A stretch of DNA of 64,000 nt from Galerina marginata (Eukaryota > Basidiomycota > Agaricomycetes > Agaricales > Galerinaceae). Shown here in pieces: positions 53,601 to 64,000 of the stretch. The stretch's first letter is position 1. Each line of letters opens with the position of its first letter. The DNA is taken from positions 2,728,001 to 2,792,000 of the forward strand of contig JAECYW010000001.1 of the NCBI GenBank assembly GCA_023014335.1, read 5' to 3'. The notes beneath the pieces were generated by a model. It was not told the DNA's origin and did not search any database. It was given only the letters and a program-made list of their open reading frames with translations. The translations under genes were made by a program, and so were the position numbers.

Positions 53601-54709
53601 CCTGCAGCTCTTCAAATTGTTTCCTATGTTCAAAGGAATGTGGGATAGTTGTCCGCGTTCCAGTAGGGAGCTGAAGGTGAAGGAGACGTCGGCTCCGAAG
53701 TGTCCTCATAGTCCTCAGACGAAAATGTATCGTCGTCATCCAAAGCCAAGTCATCCGAGTTAAGTGGAGAGAGCGAAGGACTGCTATCCAGATCATCTCG
53801 ACCGGTGGTCTCTCGGTGGGATGCAGAGCGCCCGCTGCCAGGAGGAAATCCAAAGACGCCTTCCCAATGTTCGCCCTCAAATGGTTCTTCAGCGAGGATA
53901 TCCGCCCAGGTAAGGGTTGGAGGGGCTGAAGGAGGATTGGCAAGAGCCTCAAGGTACGACTTTCCCTTTTCCACAGTAACTTCCGACGGTGGTCGACTTA
54001 AAGCAAGCTGAAATATGAATCAGACACCCGACTATTTGCCTCTGGGGCGAGATAACGAACCAGCAATTGTAGATGGTCGGGTAACCGTGATGTCTGAAAT
54101 GTCCGTTATACATCTAAGATGGGGGCGTCAACTTGAGATTTTCCTTGCCTTAATTTCCTCGTCAAGATCGGCCTCTCGTGCTTCGACGTGAGACTTGAGC
54201 CTCTGATAGGCAGTTTGCAAAGCCTCTCCGAAAACATCTTGTGAGTTGATTCGAGCCTTCAAAGCAAGCCTGATTGAAATTGTAAGCCATGTCTGAACTC
54301 AAAAGAGATATGCAACTCGCCCACTTATTTGCCGATCTATAACGCTCAAATCTACACCCACAGAGGCCTTGTTGATAGTCGACGTCTCGAGATTCTTCAC
54401 AACGTATTCCACTGCCTCGCGAAACTCTTCACCGTCCACATCATTCTCTGTGCCTTCCTCTTCCAGTCCTGTGATATGCGAAACAAGAGTCTGACATATT
54501 GGTATTAGACGTGATCGAGCCTGTCTAGAGCTTGGTCGCTGTGAAAAACGCGACTGGGGTCGCGTTGAGGCGCTGGAGGTCGGACGCGTGGTAAGGCTGG
54601 ACGCTGGACGTTGGCCTGCGTTCCTTGAAGGTGGCCGTGACGATAGACTTGACAGCGGCCGAGTGGCCTGACTCTTCACAGACAGGTTCGAACTGCTGGA
54701 AGGTATCAT
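50674..54709 (-). CDS. gamma-tubulin complex component (Spc97/Spc98 family), frame-broken
   Basis: Twelve exons (54709-54321, 54269-54149, 54093-54061, 54007-53520, 53467-53397, 53347-53252, 53194-51975, 51919-51516, 51464-51437, 51379-51291, 51238-51199, 51145-50674) would encode about 1148 residues. The N-terminus is Ser/Arg/Pro low-complexity. The GCP fold is visible in PLFLEHVAELVLSTGKAVGLMRAL, the GRIP-like MRKGDAMSHFIDVLF, WVNPSLVRFSY, LWLEYAVPFPLTYIFQPKTIQGYSDIFVFLLQIRRAK, MRSRLNWFINTLLNFLTTYV, and the tail LAFSLEDWDI. Such proteins assemble gamma-tubulin into microtubule-nucleating templates at the spindle pole body. Size and divergence suggest a GCP5/GCP6-like member, not proven. Six single-base breaks (53667, about 52450-52480, 51071, 50949, about 50903, 50850) interrupt the frame. 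Three introns (54270-54320, 54094-54148, 53468-53519) use GC donors. Confidence 0.85.
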
Positions 54710-55193
54710 GAGATTGGACAGAAGCGAATGGGAGTTCGATCAGCTTCCAGTCGTCAAAAAAGGAAGTTTACTAGATTACGCTATTTTTGGGGACCTGCTA
54801 TTCACAGACTGGGACGTCTCGAACAACGTATATACAAAAGCCTAAAGGCTGAACTTCAGTGATAAAAACTCGACAGAACTCCATAATGGACGCTGATGGC
54901 AGATTCAATGAAAATTTCAATCATATACTAAAGGAAATGAGGCTATTACCAGAAGCATTGGGAATGAAGTATTCCATGAAAGGTTCAACTGTCCGCAATG
55001 CTGTAACTCAAACGTGTCAGAATGAAAGCACATATCATTAGGGAAAATCCCATTGATAAACGAGTATCAAGATCAAAAGACTGCATTATGTTCTGCAGAC
55101 CGAATGTAAGTAACGGGGCACATGACTGTGACCTACGCGACAAAGCAATATTATTTAGTGAGTGGAGAACTTGTAGGTGAATACAGACGGAAT
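54710..55193. other. intergenic between GCP and MGM101 genes
   Basis: About 480 AT-rich bases. They should contain the GCP promoter and the MGM101 3' UTR. A 60-codon plus-strand frame at 54859-55041 has no recognisable content. Confidence 0.55.
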
Positions 55194-56189
55194 CTACTCT
55201 TGATATGGATATCCAAACTTCCCCTGGTCCTTACGACGCCAAAGTTTTTTCCTGCAAGGAAGTGATAAGCACACTGCATGCAGACATCAAATGGAACTAT
55301 GTACTTCTTTTTGGTTGGCAAGTGTTCAACGAACACTTCTATGCAGTGTTGGGCCTTAAACTCACGGAATGAAGCGCGGATCCCTGGAGAGCGGATTTAG
55401 TATAACAAACCGCACCTCGGTTACGCAGATAGTTCACCATAATTCACTCGCAATCCCCAGATCTTTACAGCACCGCATCAAGGCATTGCTCTTGCACGCT
55501 TCTGTTGCAGTAGCGAATCCCATTTGGATCAAAATATTCTTGTTCTCCTCTAGCAATGGCAACGAGTCTTAGATTCGGTTTCAGCTTACTGATAATGGGT
55601 AATCATAGAGAGTTTACGTACCTCCCAAGGCAAACCAACGCATATTCTCGGCTAACAATTTTTGGCCCCACATTGGTCTCGCTACGAGGTGCGAGACCCC
55701 AACCTCCAGGTCCAAAAGCGCGGTTGAGAATTCTTCGGTATTTAATTTCTGGTAGGTAAATCAAGCCGTCTGAGGGTACCGACTTGGTAAGGCACCCAAC
55801 GAATAGCAAAAATGCATTCTGAGCTCACCTGGTTTCATTTCAACATCTAATGGTTCTATGGGAGCCAACAGTATGTCCGAAATCTCCTTTGGAAAAGGTT
55901 GACTGGAGAGGCCCGCGTAACTCTTTGACCAGTCAGTTGTGCCGTCCGGAGCAGTTGCCTCAGGCAAGACCTCAGAGGGGTTCGCCCCATTACTTGGGGA
56001 ACTGGCAATAACCTCTGGCTTTCCTGTACTTGAACCATTTGAAGGTGTTGAAGGCGCAGTGGAGTATGTCGCAGCTACGACACGATGCACGCTAGTGGGT
56101 CTTCCTCGCGTAGCAGAGCCAAATCGCGTTAGGAGACGTGGCGAAATACGAGACACTAATGCCAGCCGTTGCAAGCCAAGGCCCGCCAT
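55194..56189 (-). CDS. mitochondrial genome maintenance protein MGM101
   Basis: Five exons (56189-55829, 55769-55622, 55567-55438, 55383-55305, 55251-55194) give about 257 residues. The start [30 protein letters not shown] is a mitochondrial targeting peptide. The conserved core follows: [124 protein letters not shown] and the end [18 protein letters not shown]101 is a Rad52-type single-strand annealing protein needed for mitochondrial DNA recombination and repair. Exons 3 and 4 each contain one extra base (about 55513 and 55365) that breaks the frame as written; without them all phases agree. The flanking exons are clean. Confidence 0.9.
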
Positions 56190-59100
56190 AACTTATGGCA
56201 GACTTTACAAGTTACAAGGGTGCCCGCAGGTCGAACGCGTTCGACGTTGGATCAGCGGACTTCCAAATTTGTTAATAGGAATTGAGGGTGCTAGCCTCCA
56301 AACCAAACAAATGGGCAATCCAAAAATAGACCCTGATGGCTTTGCATGGCTGGACAAATTGTTCACGGATCCGGAGAACGGTGAGCGAGCCTCCATATGT
56401 CCAATTCTCTCTGTTAGCAAAGACATTAAATGTATTCCTCTCGAGGATTTTCTACCCGCTTGGAGTCCATTTACTGTTAATAAACTGGCTGAGAAACTCG
56501 TCTAGAACCTTGGCATTCAATGGGCCCCCTCATGGGGTAGTCAGTAAATTGTGGCTTCCTCAGAGACCGATCTAGGCTTCGAGTGGACTCGAAATTACCG
56601 AAAGCGTGTATGGATTTCAGTTATTCTTGAGCGGTTTTTTTCATTGTAATAATTATTAAGTACTGGAAGCACCTGCGATTGCCTAAAAGCAGAAGTTAAG
56701 TTTTTACCATTCAGTAAGTTATAACCATCCGAATGATCCGAGTCTGTCATACAGCCCTTGATTCCATTAAACCAAGTGTAACCCGCTTCAAACCTTGATA
56801 AGAGGGATTATTGTCTGACTCTTGTAAAGCAAGCTCTTATTCGGCACCCATCAGTGGTATACCTGCGACAAATCTAGGCTACGCCGCGGGGTCTTTTCGA
56901 AAGGGCTGTTTACCGCAGGTGAATTATTTGGGAGAAGGCTGAGGATTCAAAGAACCCTAAACAAAAGGAGGGCCGGCGGAGAAGGTCCCTCGTATATATT
57001 TTGCCCTATTCGACGTGCCTTTCAAACCTTTACCGAGGCTAGGTAATTCGTCGTGGACCTGCTTTCGGGCAATGAAATACGAGATAGGGGAGAAAATATC
57101 TCTTTCATTGAGGTCAAGATACGTCCAATAATTGGTTAGCCAGTGAGGATGATTTTTGTAAGCTTGCGAATGCCAAAAGTGCGGGAATAGTTCCATCTGG
57201 CGAGAGTTCTTCACATTACACCACTAGGAACTTCCCTGTGCGAGGGTACCCCTTGGTGGAACCGATAGTGTGGCGCCTAAAAATCTCATTAAGTGTCATC
57301 CAATCCAAACAATTAATCCCTCACATATATACCCGGGGGCGATCCTTTAAAAATCGTCAGAGGAGCTAGAACGACGGTGTCGGAGATGTAAATTTGATAT
57401 CTGAGCCTCGGGAAATTATGATGAGCCATTTAGTAATCGCCCAAGGCCTAGAATTCTCCTTAACTTTGAAATTCAGCAGACCTGGCAAACTTCATTCGCT
57501 CTCGTGTGAACTACACACTTTTATATGTGCTGCGCCCACGACCACCGCGGAGCACCTTGTCAAGGCTCGAAATTTGGGTGGTTAACAAGCTACGTGGTTG
57601 GGATAACTGGCCACTGGCCACCTGGAACGGTGGTCTACAGTTTCCGCCCCGAGTCTTTATAAGAGTGGCGACGAGGGTCGTGGTTTTGATTTTTCTGAGT
57701 CGAGCAGTGATTTGGGAAACGATCACAGTCGCTCCAGATCTCAAAATTATCAAAATTGTCAAAGACCAATCTTTCTCTGAGACCCAATATATCCAGAGTG
57801 CAAGAAGGAAGACGATGGTTTTTTTGAGACATTGTTTGAATCTGACAATCTGTGTGAACAGACATATCTTACCAGACATGATCGTGCGTACTGAGTACAT
57901 TTCCGCAAACAGTATAAACCTTCGCCCCTCCTATCAAATGTTTGGCGATCGAGGCGATTATCAAGTAGGGTCATATACCACTTACCAGGAGACAAGTTTC
58001 CAGATATCTTCTGAGAGATTCACCCAGACGAGCCACAAAACCGCAGTAAGCAGTAGTCAGCTGTTCTGTATAGCTTAGTCGACAAACTCCACCGAATGCA
58101 TTCTTCCCAAGAATCTGGAACCGGTCTGTCCAAAAGATCTAATTCAGCAGCAGTTGGGCGCACAAAATTGGAATGATTCTTGGAGATTGACGTATACGGT
58201 CCAGGCCCCAAGCAGGTCAAAATGCCTGGTTATCTTCCCGTTAAGTGGGAGCCTGTGCCGCATGTCAGTCAAGTTACATCCTTCGAGATTCTTCCCATAA
58301 TGTCATGCGAGTTAGGGATCTTGAGGCCATTGGTATGGTTGAAACAGCACACGAGTCGACAAGGCAGTGGCGCCGAACAGATGAGCAGCACGTCATCCAA
58401 AATTTGGCTCAGTCCTCGAAAACGACGGCATTGGCTGGACAACAAAAATATACACGCAACATTCTCAACATAGGAATCCTGATGCCAATGCCGATTCATT
58501 GGATTTCAGCTTCTGACATGCTCCAGACGGCTACGACACATGGCCTGTGCATTGGTTTTTTGACCCAGTAACGTCCAAAGCAAGTTGTGCGCCGGAAACG
58601 GAGACAAGGGTGCATCAAAAAGTCTCCAATAGTCAAGCTCCTCCTTGGAGCTCAGTCGTTCCAGTATACGTCAGTGGTGGACAGTTGTTGGCCAGAGGCA
58701 TCGACGGGACCACAGCTAGCATCCTCGCACAATATCGCCATTTCCCAGAGGCTCAGGGGCTCATGCAGGGCTCATGTACAAGATCTTTCGCAGAATATAG
58801 AAGATAGAGACTGATCGAAAGATGAAGCAAGGGATATTTCTCCGAGCAGTATTAGTGACTGACATCCTCACTATACAAATGTGTGAAGGTATGTAGCCGC
58901 CTATCGTCGACCAATAAGCTTTCCACCTGGGCCCAGAATGATTCTGAAATGAAAAGCTCTCAGCCGCTCAGTGCCGCTGCCCTTTGAGTGTCTTACCGTG
59001 ATGGTGTGAGTTCATGAAGGCCAGACTCGAGTCTCGCCCTGGCCAATAACCGGATTCGGTCGCGATCAAATTTCTTCCGAACATTTACAGTATAAAACAA

Positions 59101-59397
59101 ACCTTTCCTTGCTCTTTGATCTTTCCCCCTCCGAAGGTCCACCCGGTGACAGTCCAAAGGATTCGTTTTAGAATTCTCTCACTGATTCTATATTTTTACT
59201 TTTTTCTGATCTATTTCGGCTACAACAATTGAATATTCTTGGTGCCAACGACCTGCTCTCTCCTCCCGTTCCTCTCCTCTGATTTTCGCACTGGCCCGGC
59301 GCTCGGGCACTGGTTGTGGTTGCGAATCCTAATTTGCACAAGTATTTTGTTTAAACTACCCCTTTTGCGTTTGGATCTGCATCTCAGTTGGCATACG
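56190..59397. other. 3.2-kb region without a recognised gene
   Basis: This follows the MGM101 promoter and precedes TPA1. Frames up to 190 codons (57506-58078 plus) occur, but antisense frames of comparable length overlap them and I see no family signature. It could contain a decayed gene. The last 350 bases contain the likely TPA1 promoter. Confidence 0.45.
59042..59097 (+). promoter_or_regulatory. probable core promoter of TPA1 (CCAAT and TATAAA)
   Basis: A CCAAT pentamer at 59043-59047 is followed by TATAAA at 59091-59096, about 300 bases before the start codon at 59398 and pointing toward it. Spacing is reasonable for a fungal core promoter with a long leader. Confidence 0.4.
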
Positions 59398-61686
59398 ATG
59401 GCACGTACACGCGAACGTTCTCCCTCTTCCGAGCCTGCTGAAACATCATCTCCCTCATCGGTGCTGAAGCGAATGAAAACTGTACATGTACAACCGTCAA
59501 TCCCCAACGACGGCCTCAAAACACCTCAGCATTTTCTAACACCCTCAAAGGACCTCAGTGCCGTGTCCCTCATCGTATCCACCGATCCCACACCTCACTT
59601 CGCCAACGAGCTCTTCGATCACAACAACATCGCTCGTTTGAACTCTAATTACGTGGAAAGTGCGCCCTTCAAATACGTCATTGTTGAGAAGCTGTTCCAG
59701 GACGACTTGTTGAAGAAGGTCAAGGATGAGTGCTTAAGCGAACTCAGCTTTACAGAAAAAGAAACAGACATCTACAAGGTAAACTTTCTACGCACAACAG
59801 GCACATCTCATCTATGTCGTGCAAGGTTGAAGCATCTTTCAGGTTAATCAAACTGGCGATCTTGCTTCATTGAACTTCCTTAGCCCAACCCAGATCGCTC
59901 GATTGCCAGGGCTCCTCGCTCTCCGCGACGCGCTCTATTCCTCTCAATTTCGCAAATTCTTGCGCTCAGTTACCGGCTGCGGACCTCTCTCGGGCAAAAA
60001 GCAAGACATGTCCGTTAACTCGTACACCCGAGGTTGCCACCTTCTCAACCACGACGATGTTATTGGAACTCGACGCGTTTCCTACATTCTCTACATGCCT
60101 CTTCCACACTACCAACTATGGCAAAAAGACTGGGGTGGCGCGCTTGAACTGTACCCTGCCCGGATAAACGACGAGGGCCAGCCAGAGCCTGAATCAATTC
60201 CTTCGAAAAGCATACCTCCGAGCTGGAACCAATTTATCTTTTTTGAAGTTCAGCCGGGAAAAAGTTTTCACTCGGTCGAAGAAGTCGTGGTTGGTGGTAG
60301 GGGTGAAGACGGACGAGAGAGACTCAGCATAAGTGGGTGGTTCCATGCCGCCCAGGAAGGTGAAGAAGGATACGTGCCTGAAGTTCCTGAGCCTACCGAT
60401 ATCAAAAGTTCCCGTGAGCAACTGGTGCGTATTTATCCTCTCTCACACTTTTTTTTCGTGGTTCCGAGTTCATCCTATTTATGCTCTTGGTCCAGACTTC
60501 GACGTCAACTATCTTTAAAGCTTATCCTATGCTGGATCACGAAGTTCTTCCTGACGTCACCCTCTCAGAAGACCATATCGCCTTCCTCTCCGAATTTCTT
60601 AATCCTGTCTACCTCCAACCACGGACTATGAAAGCTCTTTCCGCCCGCTTTATCGAGGAGTCGTCATTAGAGCTGCATTCGTTCTTAAATATACCTCTGG
60701 CTGAAGCACTTGAGCAGCGTCTCCGCGATGTGGACACACGGGACGGGTTGGGCGAAGACCGTGCTGGTCGCATCCCCGAACACATCGGCGGTACCGGCGT
60801 TGGTTGGACCATCAAAGGACCCCCACATAAATGGCGGTACTGCGTACTGCGGCCTCATGAAGCAGGCGCACCCAACGAAGCTGTTACCCCGCGTCATGCG
60901 TCATCGACGGACCAGATCATGCGCAGTCTGCAGGACGAGCTCTTTGCTAGTGTGGCGTTCCGGGCGTGGTTAGCTATTGTGTCACACTTAATGCCCATGC
61001 GGTATGCAGCGGAGGCTAGGAGGTTCAGGCCTGGCTTGGATTATACTCTAGCGACAAGCGAGGACAGCGAGGCGAGGCTAGATGTTGTGCTCGGACTGAC
61101 GCCTCCTGCGAGAGAGGCAGACTCAGATGACGAGAGCGATCGCTTTACACAGCATCAGCGGGGTTGGACGAACACAGAGTGGGGAGGTTGGGAGGTGCTT
61201 TCGAATTTAATTTCCCTTTTGCATTTTGTCTGACGTCTTCCTCGTTTTTTAATACTTCAGTGTTATATGGCACCACATAACGAAGAAGACGATCCTGCCA
61301 TCTACCGTTCTAGCAGCCAGAAAAAATCGAAACCGACCACAGACAAAAGCAATGGTACCGAACTCGTAGCGTCGGGTTCTAAAATTCCAGCCCCTTTATT
61401 CAATGGCGCAACGGAGACCAACGGCAAAGATGAAGAACAGGATATAGAACAGGAAGGCCTCCCTAAAGACGATCCCATGGACGAAGACGACGAGGAAGAG
61501 GAAGATGGCACACTCTTAGCAGTGCAGCCTGGATTCAATAGACTTCTGCTTGTGCTCCGAGACGAACGGGTCATGCGATTTGTGAAGTATGTGTCAGCCG
61601 CTGCCGAGGGTTCCCGATGGGATGTATGTGGAGAATATGAGGTTGGAATGGTTCAAGAGGCCCAAGAAGATGATGAAAGTTCATGA
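59398..61686 (+). CDS. prolyl 3,4-dihydroxylase TPA1/OFD1
   Basis: Four exons (59398-59778, 59843-60424, 60496-61194, 61261-61686) give 695 residues, all in phase and without frame breaks. The first double-stranded beta-helix domain carries the Fe(II) ligands His197-X-Asp199 (in CHLLNHDDVIG) and His270 (in GKSFHSVEEV), and the 2-oxoglutarate-binding Arg287 (RLSISGWFH). The second, non-catalytic helix domain follows at about 330-560, then an acidic low-complexity linker (DPMDEDDEEEEDG) and FNRLLLVLRDERVMRFVKYVS. The enzyme hydroxylates a proline of ribosomal protein uS12 (Rps23) and affects translation termination accuracy; the fission-yeast homologue Ofd1 is an oxygen sensor acting on SREBP. 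An N-terminal basic stretch may aid nuclear localisation. Confidence 0.95.
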
Positions 61687-62060
61687 AATGTTGATTATCT
61701 GGGCTTATGACTGAGTCTGGGAGCGGCAATTTTGTCTTCGCCAATGTTTGTGTACCTCATCTGGATTCAACTCTGAAATATACTGATTCACAGAATTTTC
61801 TTTTAGAACAGTATTCAGCAGTACCTTCATTAATAGCCCACTGTTCTCGCAATTGAAAACGCAGAATTTGAGTGTCCATTGACTCGGGAACTTGCATTAT
61901 TACAGCCAGCAGGTGGAATATGCTAGAAACAGTTAGACCTAACAAATTTGCTGTCTGACTCTGTACAGTCTAATGCTGGATTAGATATTATACACGGGAT
62001 TGCAGAGGATAACGCAAGAAAGTGTGCTTGGAACGAATGAAGCGAGAACCAGCTCCCTGA
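61687..62060. other. intergenic, TPA1 3' region
   Basis: No gene is recognised. The segment separates TPA1 from the broken F-box copy. Confidence 0.5.
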
Positions 62061-63430
62061 GTTTGATCGAAACGGGGTTTGAAAACTGTGTCTACAAAAT
62101 GTCTTCCACGACGTCGCTCAGAACCGTAGAAAAAAGTTCAACCTCCCGGTCGCATTTATTTCGCGTGTTTTCACACTCAACGAGGTTGATATAGCTTTCA
62201 CTCTCCGTGACGAGTTTGCCTTACCCAGTGAGCCGAATCTCCAAACACGAATTCTCTGCTGGCCTCATCCTTGCCGCCTACATAGACGCAGGCTGAAAAT
62301 TGTGCTGAGCACCTCCAGGCTTTGACAACTGTCACTACAGTCGGCATCTACTCAGTCTAATTCCGCCGAAATGATACCACTGCACTGCGAAGGGAACTTG
62401 GCAAGCAGTGACTGACAAATTCTGGACACCTTCCTCGTATCGTTCTTTCAAACTTCAAGCAAGGATCCATATGTTTTCATTGATGCCGACTTGTCATCCG
62501 GACTAGTATGCTCCTCGCCGAGTCACTGGCAACGATTAATGCTAAGTACATGCATCATCCAGCGTATTTGGAAATTTTTCAAGGGAGGCGCGTCTCTTAA
62601 GAGTGTCCAACACAAACCTTGGGACACTGAAGCCGAACACTTGTTGTCTCGACCAGAGACTCCAGTCCTCACGAACCTTCACGTCGAGAATTTATATTTA
62701 CACCAACTCCCGCTGCAATGGACCAACATCACTGTGGTGAAGATGTAACCTTTCGCTCTTGACGAAATCTTTGAGCTCCTACGTCGTGCCGAGGGATTGG
62801 AGGAAGTTATCTTGATCAAAATCTTCGACAGTGGGTGGGATTACTTGGTTCCAACGGCACCGATCATGATCACTTGCCTCCCCCTCAAGGATTTGAAAAT
62901 GGAACGCCTTCTACAACTCGGTCGCTTGTGATCATCCACTCCCAGTGGATTTAATAGGTCCCGATACGCGAACTGAAATTAAAGCACCTATCGAGGACGA
63001 CCGACTTAATCAACTCATCTTGATTCTGGAAAAATTACCCTCTGTCAAACGACTGAACGCGAAGTCATTTGGCGGGTACGATTTATAGACCAGATTCTTG
63101 ATTGAATCCTAATCACTAGATGTCTTTCTGATAGCTCCAAGGTTGATTTCCTTCTCTGTCTTGTCGATTTGGAGATTGAATCCCGGTATCCTGCCTCTAT
63201 ATGGGACCATTTGCTAAGCTCTATGAATTCCGTCAAATTACACATTTGGGAAGGTGCCATTCACAACTCGTCCAAATCTACCCTATCTCCTTTTTTCAAA
63301 AAGGAACACAAAATCCGAGGAGTCATATCAAAGTCGATCTCAAAATATTTTGAGAGGATCATTCTCATTATATCGATTCAAATGTCGTTCTTCATCTCGC
63401 AAATTCTGCACTGGATGAGCATATGACTCT
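62061..63430 (+). pseudogene. degenerate F-box/LRR gene copy
   Basis: Fragments in different frames add up to an F-box protein of a family common in mushrooms: an F-box-like start (FNLPVAFISRVFTLNEVDIAF, 62135-62200), then DPYVFIDADLSS, a leucine-rich part (LTNLHVENLYLHQLPLQW, 62670-62730; LDEIFELLRRAEGLEEVILI, 62756-62820), and GVISKSISKYFERI near 63330. The pieces are separated by in-frame stops (for example TAA at 62746) and shifts, and no set of short introns removes them all. Substitution-type stops as well as shifts suggest genuine decay, unlike the clean one-base breaks seen at 46-55 kb. A member of the same broad class begins 285 bases downstream. Confidence 0.65.
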
Positions 63431-63714
63431 GCGGATTTCTGACTCGAGCGATGGGTCAGAACGGGTTCAGACGTCTTTGCTTCATCATGGTTTCATAAAT
63501 GACGATTTTGAAGGTTAACAGGACCAACTGGATGATCGTGCGAAAGCTTTCTCACTGTAGGCAGTTGGGTCAGCGCACAAATTTGTCCGAGGGGTTACTG
63601 CCAGAACTTCTCCTCAGCAACGCAGAAGGTACATATAGGTAAATACTTTAGTGGTACTACAAATCAATCAATCCAAGATAAACCACCCTTCCAGTGACAC
63701 TCTTCTGGAGGTTA

Positions 63715-64000
63715 ATGGGGCCCGGGTTTCGGCAATGTCGAGGATCTCTCTGCGAATCCTTCAATTTCAACGACTACAACCCCAAAGACTGCCGCTCATT
63801 TTCCGCTGGTAATTGCTGCCCTCCGTGCGAGGAACTTGCAAGGGTGGACGAAGAGGTGGCGAGGGCATACGATCTTCTTGCCAACCTTGCAAAGCATCAA
63901 CAATCGATAAAGGAGAGAATCAACCTCCACCATGATGCCCTTATCCAAATTCTTCCGGTAGAGGTTGCTTCGCGGATTTTTATCACCTATGTCGACGATA
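63715..64000 (+). CDS. F-box protein, 5' part only (runs off the window)
   Basis: From the ATG at 63715 the frame is open to the end of the window (95 codons). After a Cys-rich start (FRQCRGSLCES, GNCCPPCEEL) comes a heptad-rich coiled coil (ELARVDEEVARAYDLLANLA...) leading into HHDALIQILPVEVASRIFITYVDD, the first helices of an F-box. This coiled coil plus F-box layout is typical of expanded agaricomycete F-box families. The substrate-binding part lies outside the window. Confidence 0.7.
   Translation, partial: MGPGFRQCRGSLCESFNFNDYNPKDCRSFSAGNCCPPCEELARVDEEVARAYDLLANLAKHQQSIKERINLHHDALIQILPVEVASRIFITYVDD

Noticed and set aside
57506..58078. 190-codon plus-strand frame
   Set aside because: Antisense frames of 129 and about 77 codons overlap it, composition is unlike the real genes, and no motif is recognisable.

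Overview
The window is nuclear DNA of a filamentous basidiomycete, most likely an agaricomycete mushroom. The evidence is a set of typical fungal housekeeping genes cut by many short introns (mostly 50-65 nt), GT-AG or occasionally GC-AG splice sites, dense packing on both strands, F-box genes of the kind expanded in mushrooms, and a GATA factor of mushroom type. I cannot name the species from sequence alone.

Layout. 1-18 kb is gene-poor: one GATA zinc-finger regulator (6633-8306, minus) stands between two long stretches where I find no gene. From 18 kb genes become dense: an ING-type PHD-finger protein (minus), a doubtful small gene, a UBAC2/Dsc2-type rhomboid-like protein (plus), eIF3d (minus) divergent from an Ist3/RBMX2 splicing factor (plus), a secreted or membrane-anchored beta-helix protein (plus), nuclear poly(A) polymerase (plus), a large F-box protein (minus), a zinc-knuckle/tail-anchor protein (plus), mitochondrial GatB (minus) divergent from a TRP-like membrane protein (plus), a CNH-domain protein (minus), a gamma-tubulin complex protein (minus), mitochondrial MGM101 (minus) and the prolyl dihydroxylase TPA1/OFD1 (plus). 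The right edge holds a broken F-box/LRR gene and the 5' end of another F-box gene.

The genes do not form a pathway or a biosynthetic cluster. Most are unlinked core functions: chromatin reading, translation initiation and termination, pre-mRNA splicing and polyadenylation, mitochondrial translation and DNA maintenance, and microtubule nucleation. Several neighbours share short divergent promoters (26.8 kb and 43.4 kb).

The strongest unexpected signal is that four genes between about 45.8 and 55.5 kb carry roughly twenty single-base frame breaks, mostly +1 at short homopolymers. About 16 kb of coding sequence on both sides, read the same way, has none. Removing the extra bases restores exact exon phases throughout, so this is either a poorly polished assembly block or a very recent local decay. 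Other signals are five GC-AG introns (three in one gene), a 5-nt first coding exon, and a 39-nt exon carrying two zinc ligands of a PHD finger. I did not find a convincing new biological system.
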